Shown here piece by piece: positions 20,482-32,779 of a DNA stretch of 64,000 nt. A program made the translations under genes and the position numbers. The DNA is taken from the NCBI GenBank assembly GCA_031002005.1, contig JARYHS010008074.1, positions 266,911,930-266,975,929 on the forward strand. Reading direction: 5' to 3'. Under the pieces are notes generated by a model, which was given only the letters and a program-made list of their open reading frames with translations, was not told the origin of the DNA and ran no database searches. Numbering within the stretch: the stretch's first letter is position 1; each line of letters opens with the position of its first letter. This DNA is from Vandiemenella viatica (Eukaryota > Arthropoda > Insecta > Orthoptera > Morabidae).

Positions 20482-21939
20482 TCACAAAATTGTGGGTTGC
20501 TCAGCACCAAACCTAATCTTTTTTTGTGCATTCCAATCCCTAATAGTACGAGGGAAAAAAGAATTCATATAAGAATCAGTCCGGCACCTTATTTCTCTAA
20601 TTTTATCTTTCCTGTCCTTCCGACTCAAATAGGTTGGTGGAAGAAGTATTTCACTACACTCTAAAGTGAAAGTGGGAGTAGGCATGTTTACCAATAAGTC
20701 ATCTATCTACCAGACACTCCCAACCTAGTCTACTAATCAGTTCTGTGACGCTTTCATAAGGACCGTAGCAAACGGTCACGAATCGAGCGGCTCTTCTCTG
20801 TACTTTCTCTATACTTTCAATCAACCCCTTACGAAACGGGTCCCAAATGGCACAACAGTAGTCCAAATATGGACGCACAAGAGATTTGTACGCTATCTCC
20901 TTTGTTTGTTCATTACAATTTTTCAAGATTCGACCTATGAATCGCAGCCTAGAATTAGCTCTACCTACTAACGAAGTAATGTGTATGTCCCATTTCATGT
21001 TCCTTTGCACTGTTACTCCCAAATATTTCATAGAATCGACTATATCAATAACTGTATTGTTTAACTCGTATTTCTGAACAATTGGATTCTTTTTGTTAGT
21101 TATGCTCATTGTCTTGCACTTTTTACAATTTAGAGTAAGTTGCCACTCAGTGCACCAAGCCAAAATAACATCCAGATCGCGCTGAATTTCTAAGCAATCG
21201 GCCAAATTCCTTACTTCCCTATAAATAACCGCATCATCAGCAAACAATCTAAAAAGGCTTTTCACTTTGTCTCCGAGATCGTTTATATATTACACTTCCT
21301 TGGGGTACACCTGATGTAACATCTAGATTAGAAGAACTTTCTCCTTCAACGACGACATACTGCGACCGACCTGTTAGAAAATCCTTGATCCATTCACAAA
21401 GCTGATACGATATACCGTACGCTCGAAGCTTCGCTAAAAGGCGGTTGTGTGGCACAGAGTCAAAGGCTTTCTGGAAATCTAAAAAAATTGCATCTACTTG
21501 TGAACCTGCATCGATAACTTTCATTACGTCGTGTATAAATAGGGCCAGCTGTGTTTCACATGATCTTTTCTTCCGAAATCCGTGTTGATTTGTTGTAAGC
21601 AAATTATCATCATCTAGAAATTTCATAATGTTCGAGCATATAATATGCTCCATAACTCTACTGCAAACAGATGTTATAGATATGGGACGATAGTTTCCAG
21701 GATCACTTCGATCACCTTTTTTTGAAAATCGGAGTTACTTGCGCGATTTTCCAGTCTGAAGGTACTTTTCGCTCTTCTAATGATTTACTGAATATATCAG
21801 ACAGAAATGGCCCGATTTCCGCCGCATACTCTGAAAATACTCTTACTGGAATTCCATCCGGGCCCGGTGCTTTCCCCCACTTCAGGAGCTCTAATTGCTT
21901 AATGATACCTGCAGTATCTATTTGTAATGATTCCATCAC
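20482..21939 (-). pseudogene. LINE B reverse transcriptase
   Basis: RT motifs run from 21939 down: LELLKWGKAPGPDGIPVRVF, WKIAQVTPIFKK, HGFRKKRSCETQLALFIHDV, motif A AIFLDFQKAFDSVPH, then GVPQGSV. Directly after GVPQGSV the LGPLLFLI-type segment is missing (about 30 bp deleted near 21290) and the frame shifts. Motif C (RLFADDAVIYREV) and the thumb (RRAARFVTVCYGPYESV) follow in 21265-20699. Stops interrupt the C-terminus after CLVDR and before about 20694. The catalytic Asp residues survive, but the protein would be broken. Confidence 0.9.
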
Positions 21940-22064
21940 CGACTCGCCACGGCGTGGGAAAACGGGAATACTATCCTTATGTTCATTTGTAAATGAATTT
22001 TTGAATAAAGTATTTAGTACGTTAGCTTTATCGCGGCTTTCATTTACCCCGGAACCTTCATGAA

Positions 22065-22997
22065 TTAGTGCTGGAATATTGCTGTTGGTACAATTAACTT
22101 TTCGTACATACGACCAAAATTTCTTTGGGTTTTCTGTAAGACTCTTAGAGAGAGAGAGTTGGAGTGAAAATCGTTAAAGGCCTCGTGCATTACATTCTCA
22201 ATACGTCCTCTTAAATCAGCTAAGGTTTCTAAATCGCTGCGACACCCCTTCCTTCTTGAGCGTGCGTGTATTTTCCTTTGTTTTTTAAGTAATCTTTTGA
22301 CTTCGCATGTGTACCACGGTGCATCATTCTCCCCCTGTATTGTCCACTTTGGTATATGTATTTCCATCCCTTCCCTGACTATATGTATAAAACGATGCCA
22401 CATCATTTCAACGGTGTCCTTTGTTGACTTGAAGTTATGGTAATTATTCCTCAGGTAGGTTCTAAAAAACTCCTTTGAGGCCTTACTAAATCTGTATACA
22501 ATCCGCCCTTTTTTCCTTTTTCGCTTGGTCGTTAATTTGATAGTCGCAATTACCGCTTTGTGATCGCTTATTCCTGTGGTCGTTGAAATGTCGGTAAATA
22601 TTTCTGGTCTGTTGGTAACCAGCAAGTCTAAAATGTTTTCGCTACCGTTATGACACCGCGTAGGTTCATTAACTAGCTGCTCGAGATGATTATCTGACAA
22701 CAACTCGAGAATTACTTCAGAAGCTGCCTTATCCCTGCTACCTGTGATGTGAACGTAATTACACCAGTCAATATAAGGCAGATTGAAGTCGCCTCCTAGA
22801 ATCATAGCATGATCCTTAAAACGGCCAGCTATACTATTTACATTATTTCTTAACTCCTCGACGATAGCTATGTCGGAATCGGGTGGACGGTAGAAGGCGC
22901 CTATGATGAGTTTTGACCCAGCAACGTTGAGTTTAATCCATATGATTTCACATGTCGTATTGACGTCTATTTCATTACATGGGAGAAATTTACTCAC
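22065..22997 (-). pseudogene. LINE B apurinic-like endonuclease
   Basis: Intact landmarks are GAFYRPPDSDIAIVEELRNN, GGDFNLPYIDW (catalytic Asp/Asn block), NEPTRCHNGSENILDLL and GISDHKAVIATI (catalytic Asp-His). The N-terminal Asn and Glu blocks (INCRSVCNK, GTESWL) lie in the preceding frame at 22990-23889, so a single-base shift near 22990 splits the domain. The stretch after the endonuclease (WYTCEVKRLLKKQRKIHARS) is the usual spacer before RT. This enzyme nicks target DNA to prime reverse transcription. Confidence 0.9.
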
Positions 22998-24029
22998 AGC
23001 TATAAATACCCCACCTCCATGAGAATGTAATCTGTGTGGCTATGCTATCTTTAAAAATTTCGGTGGAACTTATTTCCGGTTTTAACCAACTTTCTGTACC
23101 GATAACGATATCCGCTTCTGTACTACAAATAACGCTTTCAAGTTCCGGTTGTTTGTTACAAACGCTTCTACAGTTAATTACGAGAACTTTTAACTGTCGA
23201 GATTCTTTTACGTTGCTCCTACATTCCGGTGTTGCATCTGATTGGGTTGCCTGTAACTGAATTTCGTGTTTCGGGTCTTCCTCCCTCAGCCTAAAAAAAC
23301 CACCCAGTGCATTCCACACAGCCCCTGCCACCCGTGTAGCCGATTCACGTGTGTAGTGCACACCTGACCTATTAAGGGGAACCCTACAAGACTCGACCCT
23401 ATGGCGAAGATCGAGAAATCTGCAGCCAATGTCGTCACAGAAACGTCGTAGTCTCTGGTTCAGCCCCTCAATACGGCTCTGAACCAGAGGTCCACAATCA
23501 ACTCTGTCTACGATGCTACAGATGGTTAGCTCTGCCGATATCTTGTGGTCACTGGCCACAGAGTTCACCCTTTCAGCGAGCCGCCAGATGGAAGAGAGGA
23601 TAACCTCCGACCCAAGGCGACAAGCATCATTGGTGCCGACATGAGCCACAATCTGTAGTTGGCTACACCCCGTCCCTTCTATGGCATCCGGGATGGCCTG
23701 TTCCACATCTTGGATTGGGCCACCCGGAATACACACTGAATGGACGTTGGATTTCTTCCCCGGGGCATCCGCCATTTCCCTAAGGGGCTCTAATAACTGC
23801 CTAACATTAGAGCTCCCAACTACCAGAATGCCCTTCTGCGTTTGCTCAGACCTGGCGGGCTGGGGGGCCGTCAACTCGCAGGATGACAATTGTGGGACTG
23901 AGTCTGCCTCCTACAATACATCAAACCGGTTGGACAGACGAACAAGTTCTGCGTCTTGGCCTTTAAGCCTGTTCGACTGCCCCCGTGTGCGGCTTCGAAG
24001 TCTAGAAGCCATATGCCAGTCACCGACAG
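22990..24029 (-). pseudogene. LINE B N-terminal protein with SGNH esterase domain joined to the endonuclease
   Basis: An SGNH hydrolase-like domain is visible with its signature blocks: GILVVGSSN (nucleophile Ser), VAHVGTNDA (Gly-Asn-Asp) and SGVHYT (catalytic His). In the frame starting at MSSCELTAP these lie near residues 25, 85 and 178. The same frame continues into the endonuclease start (LKVLVINCRSVCNK, TESWLKPEIS). Upstream, an in-phase MASRLRSRTRGQSNRLKGQD at about 24029 is cut off by one stop (FDVL*EADS), so the original start was probably there. Esterase domains are known from CR1-type ORF1 proteins; their role may be membrane or RNP related, and here it is unproven. Confidence 0.85.
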
Positions 24030-24084
24030 GTGACCGCGGCACAGCATCCAACACTTCAGCCTGGGTTGCAGGTACGACGGCAGG

Positions 24085-24113
24085 TACAAGGGCATGGTCT
24101 GAGGGCTATTATA
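24085..24113 (-). mobile_element. Displaced start of the 5' LTR of retrotransposon 1
   Basis: TACAAGGGCATGGTCTGAGG at 24085 matches TACAAGGGCTGGGTCTGAGG at the corresponding place in the 3' LTR (15721). It marks the far side of the LINE B insertion. Confidence 0.75.
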
Positions 24114-25434
24114 TACTTCTTTTGCCTGCCCATGATTTGTTCTCATGAGATATATTTAAAAAATTTACAATTTGAGGGTTTTACCTATCACCTGCTTCCC
24201 ATACTTCTCGCCTTCTTGATTTCCCCCCATCATGAGCCGTGGTGCACCTACTGTTAGCTGCCAGCCTCAGTCATACAGCTACGCAATTCTATTTGTGAGG
24301 AAGAAATGAAATCCTGAAATTTTCAACACTCTATGTTTGTATGTGTCTGTCTGTGTTTTGACGCCACATCTTTCAACTTCATTAAGTTATTTTAATATTC
24401 AAATGTTTAGTTTGATTAAATTTATTTATTAATTTCATGCCAATCGGAATTATATATAAATGTTGTACAAATAAGTTTAATGAAAAACATATGTTAATAG
24501 GTTAAATCACACCAAGGATACTGCACCACATTATACATGTGTAAATCATTATATAAACTAATTATTTGGTAGTGGATTTTTTACACTCACTAAGAATGAT
24601 CAGAGATATCCTCCAAAGAGTTTGATATCTATAGCTATTCTATTTCTAGGCCCATGGTAGAAGTAGTTTTTATTTGAGCTTTCAACTGAAAGTTTTACAT
24701 ATGTTGTTGAAAAAAAGAGTAGCAAATATAATTCCCCCATCTCCACAGTTAACTGCCATTAGTTGCCATTTGACTCCCTCATTCTTTTCCCACTGAAGGA
24801 GGGTTTATACCTAAAAATTTCATTTGCTCAGTTCCTGCACAGTCCAGCCTGTGATAAATAATGGTTCCTCTATCTTCCTAAATATAAAGCAAAGATATAG
24901 AAATTACTAAAATTGAAGAAATGAAAGCTGCAGCAACAAAGAATGCTATTAAAAAAAAAAAATTTTTTTCGGTTTCCTTCTTCAGTAAAATAGAAAATGA
25001 GGCATATGGCCAAGTTCAAATCCCGTATCAACCCATCAACATTGTTGCTGAAATTGATTCCTTGTGTACATAAATATTAAAAAGTGTGAGTGATATCGGA
25101 TACCCATGTTGTATTTTATTTATATTTTCTTATTCACTTCCATTAGCCAATTTAAAATTTGTCACAATAACAGTTATGAATGATTTTGAATAGATATGGG
25201 AATCCTGTGTCATTGGGAATATGCCGAAATGTGTCTGTTTATGTGAGCAGAAGGCTTTCTCTAAATCACCAAAATCCAGATGTGTTTGCTGTTTTTAGTC
25301 TGTTCCTTTTAGCATTCTTGTAGTGTGATTACATTATTTAAAGTGCATAAACATTTTCTGAATCTACTTTGTTCTATATTCATTGTAGTTTATGCATTTA
25401 TTTAGATTCTCTTGATTATTAATTTGGAATGTAT
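24114..25434. other. AT-rich intergenic sequence
   Basis: No ORF with domain motifs, no clear repeat ends and no RNA gene were found in about 1.3 kb. Confidence 0.5.
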
Positions 25435-26084
25435 TGTGGTGGACCAGGTACTGTTTTTTCATTCTGCCACCACCGAGAGGAGAACTTATGAATGGGTAAG
25501 AACCCTACTGTCATGTGAGCGGTAGAATGTGTAAATAATACATCAGCTGGTTATGTACAAGTATTTACATTTATTCACTTATGTACGTAATAACCATTAA
25601 TAACCCATTAGTCCGACCATTCCCTCGTTCCTGAGCAGGTTCATTCCTACCTGTCTTTATTGTGATGCCACATCATCTTGTTCATCAGCGCAACTGCCCG
25701 TGGCCACCATCTTCTGCCGCAACTGCCGCTTGCGCTGCCGATGACCAGTCTTGATTGCTGCTGCTGCTTCAGCCAGCCATTTTGACCTCTGCTCTGTTGT
25801 TGTACCACTTCTGTACTTCATCTCTCGCCACTACTTTTTACAGGAGGGGATGACCACCATCCAATCCTGTACCTCCTCAATGATGTCATTCTTACCCAGT
25901 TATGTCATAGCTTGCATGAAACTACTGAGTGTTTTGACCTATAAAGTTCAATATCTCATGAGTTAACACATTCTTTCTGGCTCAACTGTTTACAGTACCT
26001 CTCACAACTGACCTAGCTCTCCATAATTCTCAGTTAAAATCCTATAACTCCCAATTAATCCGTATAAAACCTTTGTCCACTACA
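25435..26084 (-). mobile_element. 3' LTR of minus-strand LTR retrotransposon 2
   Basis: Its outer edge (TGTGGTGGACCAGGTACTG at 25435) and following CCACCACCGAGAGGAGAACT are repeated at 29459-29511. The inner edge abuts a polypurine-like AAATGGGGAGGTG on the minus strand (26082-26095). Length is about 650 bp. The interior has some CTG/CGC-rich sequence near 25690-25750. Confidence 0.65.
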
Positions 26085-26268
26085 CCTCCCCATTTCCAGG
26101 GTAAAGTTTGTTGCATTCAGTCTTTCAACCTAGCTCTATCTGTATTTCCTTATTTACAATTCAAATTTACGTTATGTATTTTTGCCATACAATTGTTTTC
26201 CTTCTTATATTTACATACGTTGGTGTGACATGTACTATGTTTACAATGCTCTTAATGTTTGGTGTCAC

Positions 26269-26269
<1 letters not shown>

Positions 26270-26299
<30 letters not shown>
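26270..26299 (+). repeat. Poly(A) tract (30 bp)
   Basis: A pure A run interrupts the interior of LTR retrotransposon 2, followed by a GC-richer segment of unknown origin. Confidence 0.9.
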
Positions 26300-26301
<2 letters not shown>

Positions 26302-27484
26302 TGCTGCTTCTTGGCATGGACATTCTCAATGGCCGTCATGAGTGTGTCGGTCTTCGTTTGTTGGCGCGTGTTGCTAGCGCTGCACATCAGCTCAGCTCCT
26401 GGCTGATGTCATGCTGATAGTGATAGGGCATCCATCACCCTGCTGTGACAGTGGCTGAACCAACAAGGCTGTTCTATGCCCCTCTCTGTGATGTAAAACG
26501 CCAGCAACCTGTTGACACACTCAACTATATTTCCTTATACAAAATATTAAAATTCGTCTTCTCTTTCAACATTGCGTGATACATTTTCCCTAATTGTAAT
26601 CTTCAGCAAATACAATGTCTGCTATCTGTTTCCTTCCATAAATAATAGTGAATACCTTAGACTTCAGACTGCCACAACATAACACTGATATCTTCACAAA
26701 CACATCGAATTTCATCTTCCTCGGCACTTGACAACTTATTTCTTCTGTTTACTGTTATTCACTGGTCTTCCATGTATTTCCCCCTAGGTTTTAAGTATGT
26801 TGCTGTACCCTCTGCCTTTATTAGATGGGGTTCGATATTGCTTACTGCCAACTTCTCTCTTGAACTTGCATATCCATCGCAATAAGGAATTGTATTGTCT
26901 CGCTGCGTTTCCTGATGTTGGCATACAGCTTGAATCCCTGATCTAAGATAACACCTGATTTGTCGGACACCAGTGCAACTCCTGTGCTGTATTGGCTTTG
27001 CGCTAGCACTACTGTTTGCATACTCCTTCCTTATATAATCACATTCTTTGCTCTCACTAGTAAAGGTTGCATGCATCGTGGTGAGTCAATTCCTTTTCCC
27101 TTGCAATACTCAGTTTAATCGCTTCCTCTGTATTTGTCGAGTACATCCGTTTTTCCTGGCAACTGTGCCTCTTTAATTATTTTCATATCCTTCAGCTTTC
27201 TGTAGCTCCTGCATCTTTTCATTATTTATTCTTGCAGTAACCATTTTCCTTCTTTCTGAATACCCTCCCTTTACTGCGTGACCATTAGTGACGGCATATT
27301 CCATTCACTTTTAATTTCCTTTCTACTCTTCTCTGCTTCATTCGTAATCATTACCAATCAAGATTTCCACTTGCTTCTGATACTTTTTACTATTTTTTGA
27401 TTCAGATTTTCTAATAACAATGGTGAACTCTACTTTGTTCCACTTTCTTGTGTTATTTCTTCTTGAAGCAGTCCTTTAATCTCT
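26300..27484 (-). other. Interior of LTR retrotransposon 2, coding lost
   Basis: Minus-strand frames are short. One of 105 codons (27076-26759) includes VSNIEPHLIKAEGTATYLKP but shows no identifiable pol motif. It is probably eroded pol sequence. Confidence 0.35.
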
Positions 27485-29100
27485 TTATTCAGATCCTTTA
27501 TTAACAATGATGTTACTGCTGTTACTTTCTTCTATTATTTGTTCCTGCAATGCTGCTTCAACATCTTTCTGCAAATTCTTCAATTGCCTCTCAGGTATTT
27601 TATCCCATATTTCATTTCCTTCCTTCCTGATATCTTCAAGGATTAATTTGTTTTTCGTGTTCACCATCTCTGTATACTGCACATTTCCTTCCACCTGTAA
27701 GATACCACAATATGCTGCACATTTCTTTTGTTTACAATATTCTTCCACTGCTACTATCAGGTAAACAACATTGCTTCTTCACTCTTCATTTTAGTCACAC
27801 ATCCCTGTATGCTCAATACCGCTTTCCCATAATCTATTATGGCCTTCCACTTCTTCAACCGATCTCTCCTGCTTATACCGTCATACGGAGTATCCACCCC
27901 CGCTGAAACCACGTGCATCTGCTGCCACATTCCCAACTCCTTCCCTTCAGTGTAACCACTATCGAGCCTTCTGTGAGAATTGTTACTCCCATGATTTCTT
28001 TGATTCTGATGCCATTCATCATTTTGTGTCTGTGTTTCCCATACACACTTCGATTTGAGAAGTGGTATCTGTGTTCCTGAGTCCAATAGAAGCTTAGTTG
28101 GGCTATATTTGCTTTCTTTACACTTTAGTTCAATGTAATCATTTCTGTTATTTCCTTTGCAGTCACTCTTTTGCCATCCCTGTACTTGCTCGATCCATAG
28201 ATACACATTACACTCTCTTGTGTGGTACCCCCATCTCCGACATTCACTGCAATACCTTGCTTCTTTTCGTTCATCTTCTCACCTATTGTTTTTCCTGCCA
28301 TGTAGGCTCCTTTCCAACAAAGCTGACACCTCGATCTAGCTGCTGTGGCAATTCCTTGTATAGCTGACACCTCACTACACTGTCTTGTGTTTGTCCTGTC
28401 TTTCCACAGAACTGAAACTTTCCTCCACTTCTTCATTTAAGTGCATTAAAAAATTCACTTCTTCCCCCTCTATTCATTTCTGCATGCTGCCTTTGTTCTT
28501 CAGTCACCTTCCTACCACTGTCATTTTTCTATTATTGACATAATTATGATTTCTTCAGCTAGGACAATTTCTACGGTTTCAGTTAATGATAGCTCCGTTC
28601 CTCTTGCTCTGAGCACTGCAGTGATTTTTTCGGCTACTAATCCTTGCAAGAATACTGTGCATGTGAGGGTGTGGATTAATTTCGAAGCTCCTGTCAATTC
28701 ACTTCCTTTTAATTATCTCTCGTGTGTATCCCAAAACTCATGCACTATTCTGTCAAACTACCTTGCCCTTTCTGCAACTGATTCTTCTCCTTCTCTACCG
28801 ACTCGCAGACATACTTAATGCGTAATAGTCTACTGTGCACTTTTTGTCTGTTGTTCTCTACTAGCGCTGCTTGCACCTCTTTGCAGTCTTTGACTTTCTC
28901 ACGCACTAGTATCTACTGCCTAGCTAGCCCTTAGGTAAGGGTCTTTACAAATTTCAACACAATCTCATGATCCTCCACATCCGCCAGAATGAATGCTGTG
29001 TCAGAGCTATTCAAAAATTCTTCTAAAGCTCCTTTCTCTCCACAAAAAGAATTAGGAATTACCTTTAATGCTTCTGATAAAGACACTCATGATTTTTCTC
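27485..29100 (-). pseudogene. Gag and protease remnant of LTR retrotransposon 2
   Basis: Minus-strand frames from about 29080 give a gag-type stretch (VIPNSFCGEKGALEEFLNSS, then DTAFILADVEDHEIVLKFVK). Cys/His clusters follow near 28330-28190 (CQLCWKG, and YCSECRRWGYHTRECNVY, a zinc-knuckle-like C-x2-C-x5-H-x3-C). Then comes an aspartic protease motif, PTKLLLDSGTQIPLLK, near 28100. Further down, EILQVE-type sequence and a basic-acidic helix reach 27485. This order is that of Gypsy-like elements. Every domain is crossed by stops or frameshifts, and RT and integrase were not found. Confidence 0.6.
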
Positions 29101-29458
29101 CTTTTACTATGCTTCCTCCTTAAGAGGTCTCACTTTTCCCGCAATAGTAGGCGTGGCAACAAATGCTTGCTGCACACTTTTCTGATGAATCGCTGTCACC
29201 TAGTGTAGTGCAGACAGAGTTCCCTTTTTTCTGCTGACCTCATTTCAGCAGCCAGTGCTGATTCCAATCACTGATTCTGCTTACTGCTGTGCTGACTCAC
29301 CTTCCGATTTCTGTAACACTGAACTTGGGTGGTATTTTCTACCTTGTTTTTCTTTCTCTCTATTTTATTCACATTAGTCTGTCGGAATATTATGCCTACT
29401 CTTACGCCCAGCACTTTCTTGTACTGAAGCCACACCTGACAATTAATCAAAATCCTAC

Positions 29459-29511
29459 TGTGATGGACAGGCTATTTTTTTGGTCTTCCACCACCGAGAG
29501 GAGAACTTATG
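29459..29511 (-). mobile_element. 5' LTR remnant of LTR retrotransposon 2
   Basis: TGTGATGGACAGG through CCACCACCGAGAGGAGAACT matches 25435-25491. The match stops abruptly at 29511, a little before the old LINE B copy, so most of this LTR is lost. Confidence 0.6.
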
Positions 29512-29589
29512 TCAGGGAAATTGTTAAGAATGATAAGAACTTTTTTTGTTAGTATACATTATATTCTCATGGACATGGTGTATTTATAG

Positions 29590-31525
29590 TTATAAGTAAA
29601 TACCTCCCATGTAATGAAATAGACATTGATACGATCAGCAAAACCATATACATTAAAATCAACGTATCTGGGACAAATTGTCATAGGAGCCTTCTACCGC
29701 CCACCTGATGCCAGCATAATTGTTGCCGAGCTGTTAAGAAATAATGTAAAAAATATCAATCACCGTTTTGAGGATCAGGCTACAGTAGGAGGTGATTTCA
29801 ATCTGCCTTATATCAACTAGAATAATCAAGTTCATGTTGCTGGTTGCAGGGATAAGGCTGCTTTTGAAGTCATTCTCAATTTGTTCTCATATCATCATCT
29901 TAAGCTCCTGCTTAATGAACCAATACAGTGTCATAATGATAGTGAAAACAAATAATTACCATGCCTTCAAATAAGTGAGAGGCACAATTAAAGAGATGTG
30001 GCATTAATTTATATGTATTATCAGGGAAGGTATGGACATACATATATTGAAACAGACGATGAACAAGAGTAATGATCCACCTTGGTAAATGCATTAAGTC
30101 AAAAAATTAGTATTTTCAGAGTATGAGGCAGAAGTTGGGTCATTTCTGCCTGAAAGAAACTATAAGTCCTTAGAAGAGAAAAAAGTATCTTTGGACAGGA
30201 AAATCATGCAGATAACACTGATTTTAAAGAAAGGAGATCGAAGGAATTACCAACCCATATCATCATCTGTTTGTAGCAAAATTATGGATCATATTGTATG
30301 ATTGAACATTATGAATTTCATAGACGAAAACAATTTTTTTACACCGAGGCTACACAGATCTCAGAAGAAAAGATCATGTGGAACACAGCTGGCCTTATTT
30401 ATATATGACGTAATGTAATTATTGATGCAGGTTCATGAGTTGATGCAATTTTTTTGATTTTTAGAAAGCCTTTGACTCTGTGCCACTTAAACATCTTTTA
30501 GCGAAGACTAGAGTATATCATTTCAGCTTTGTGAATAGATAATGGATTTTCTAAATAGTCAGTCACAGTACGTTGTCATTGCTGGAGAAGTCTCTTCTAA
30601 TCTAGATGTTACATTGGGCATCCCTTAGGGAAGTGTAATAGGACCATTTCTTTTCTTAATTTTTATAAATGACTTCAAAGACTACTTGAATAGTAGTTTG
30701 AGATTGTTCACTGATGATGTGGTCATCTATAGGAAAGTAAGGAATTTGTCCAATTACTTAGAAATTTAGCACGATCTGGTCTTCTTTTGGCTTAGTGCAA
30801 TAAATAGCAAATTACACTTAATTGTAAAAAAAAATGCAAGGCCATATGCATAACTAGCAAAAAGAATGTTTTTTTTCTTCAGAAATACAAAAAAAAAATT
30901 CCATTGTTGATATGGTTAATTTTGTAAAGTATTTGGGCATAACAGTATAAACCAAGATGAAATAAAACCTGCACATTAATTCATTCATATGCATAGCTAA
31001 TTCTAAGATGTGACGAATCTTGAAAAATTGTAATGTACAAATAAAGGATGTAGCATGCAAAACTCTCATGCAACCACATTTGGACTATTGTTGTGCCCTT
31101 TGGAATCCATTTTGTAGGGGATTGATTGACAGTTTAGAGAAAGTACTGAGAAGAGCTGCACGATTTGTGACTGCTTGACAAAGTCCTTATGAAGGTGTCA
31201 CTGAATTGATTCATAGATTGTGCTGGGATTCTCTGGTAGACCGACAATCTAGGTTTCCTTTAAACTTTTTGGTAAACATGTGTACACCAACTTTGATTTA
31301 TGAGTACAATGAAATACTTCGTCTACCAACATAATTTTGCCACAATGATAGGAAATATAAGATTAGAGAAATAAGGTGCTGCACTGATGCTTGTTTGAAC
31401 TCTTTGTTCCCTTGTGCCATTCAGAATTGAAATGCACAGAGCAGAAATTAGTTTTGGTACAAAGCATCATCTGGCACCCACAATTTTGTAAACCACAGAG
31501 TATACATGTAGATGAAGATATGTGT
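29590..31525 (+). pseudogene. Old, degenerate LINE family B copy
   Basis: The plus strand has the endonuclease block (IGAFYRPPDASIIVAELLRN, GGDFNLPYIN), an internal deletion near 29945, then RT pieces. These include sequence readable as SVIGPFLFLIFIND near 30640 and LFTDDVVIY near 30700, where motif C has FTDD for FADD. Then comes a thumb region near 31140. It ends with TACATGTAGATGAAG. Stops occur every few dozen codons. It retains the RT segment deleted from the copy at 20455-24084, which proves that one is a deletion. Confidence 0.85.
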
Positions 31526-32779
31526 TGAATATGTGCAACAGTGTACATTTAAAAAGTAGGCTTTGATAGTTATGTAATTTTGCACATAAATCATCAGTAT
31601 GTATGGTTTCTCTCTCTCTGTTTTTTTTTTTTTTTTTTGTTTTTGTACTGTTTGATTCTTTTTTTGTTTTACCTTATATAAGAATGTTCTGTTGTTGAAC
31701 TCCTTGACATCGTTCTTATTATGTCCAGGAGGCCAATCTTTTTTGTAGCATTATTTATATTGCATTTGACACCCTGTTTTATTATCTTCTTGAACTCTTC
31801 CCACTGTACTTGTTTTCCATTTATCAACTTTCCCCTAAAATATCTCTTCAATTTAGAAATTTGTGCCTTTTCTTTCAAAATGTTTAACATAACAATCAGC
31901 CTTCTGTCTTTGTGATTTCCAAAAGTAGTCGAAGGAAATATGATCGTACTTGTGAGGATATGTACATTGTGAAGAAAGGTTTGCTTAGGGATCTTGATTA
32001 TCAGACATAATAGTGAAATAACAGTGATATTTTTTTTAAAAAAAATGATTGATTAATATCATTTCTTAATACAAAATAAAAGTTCTTTTGGTGTTCTATT
32101 AGTTTGCCATAATAGTATTTAATAATGCATAGAATAATCTGTTTCTGGCACCTAGAAGGTTTCAGACCTTCTTAGAACTTTACATTAAGTAGCTTGTAAC
32201 TAGTCTGAAGAAATGAGGAATTTTATGTTCATAGAAGGGAGAGCACAAAAAATGTTGAAAATGTGCAGGATATAAGTTACAGACAATATGGAAGATTCAG
32301 GAATCATAAGTAGGAAGCATCAAGCAACCAGTGCATCATGATTGGTCCTAAACTTCAGTCCCAAAATGCTGTTTTCAACATCTCATTTGTCTCCCTCAAT
32401 GATTTTTAGACTTCATATTGCTCTCTCATTCCTGGCTAAAACATACATGCAAAATAGGGAAAATGGAGATCTTGACTTAGGTGGGAAAAAAGGTCATTTG
32501 GGACTTTAGTTTAGTGAGATCTGTATTCAGTTAACTTTTTAAATAGAAAATTTATCACCTGCATGGAAGCTGTTCAGACTGGTTACTTCCATTAAACTTA
32601 TCAAGTGTCACTGTGTTGGTTCCAATATTTGTAATGGCGGTAAAAATTTCTGGGATGCTTCTGAAATGTTTTATTGCTCTGGTAGGAGATTCATTCAGGA
32701 CATCCTTAGAAAATGGTAAAAAAATAAATCATTTTCTGTTGGTTTTTTGATAAATTTTTTCAATATCATGTATATTATT
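31526..32779. other. AT-rich sequence without features
   Basis: It contains a T-rich microsatellite (about 31611-31638) and no recognisable gene or element end. Confidence 0.5.

Larger units (their letters stand above)
20455..24084 (-). mobile_element. Nearly complete CR1-like LINE (family B) nested in the 5' LTR
   Basis: This 3.6-kb minus-strand element has esterase, endonuclease and RT domains in order and a 3' tail of ATGTAGATGTA repeats at 20455-20475. LTR sequence stops at one side of it and resumes at the other, showing insertion. The tail microsatellite also ends the older copy at 29590-31525. It is inactive because of a frameshift near 22990 and a gap in the RT. The target duplication is short (about TACA). 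Confidence 0.88.

Noticed and set aside
21722..22063. 113-codon plus-strand ORF
   Set aside because: Antisense shadow of the LINE B RT.
23681..24148. 155-codon plus-strand ORF
   Set aside because: It is antisense to the LINE B esterase region and shows no family motif.
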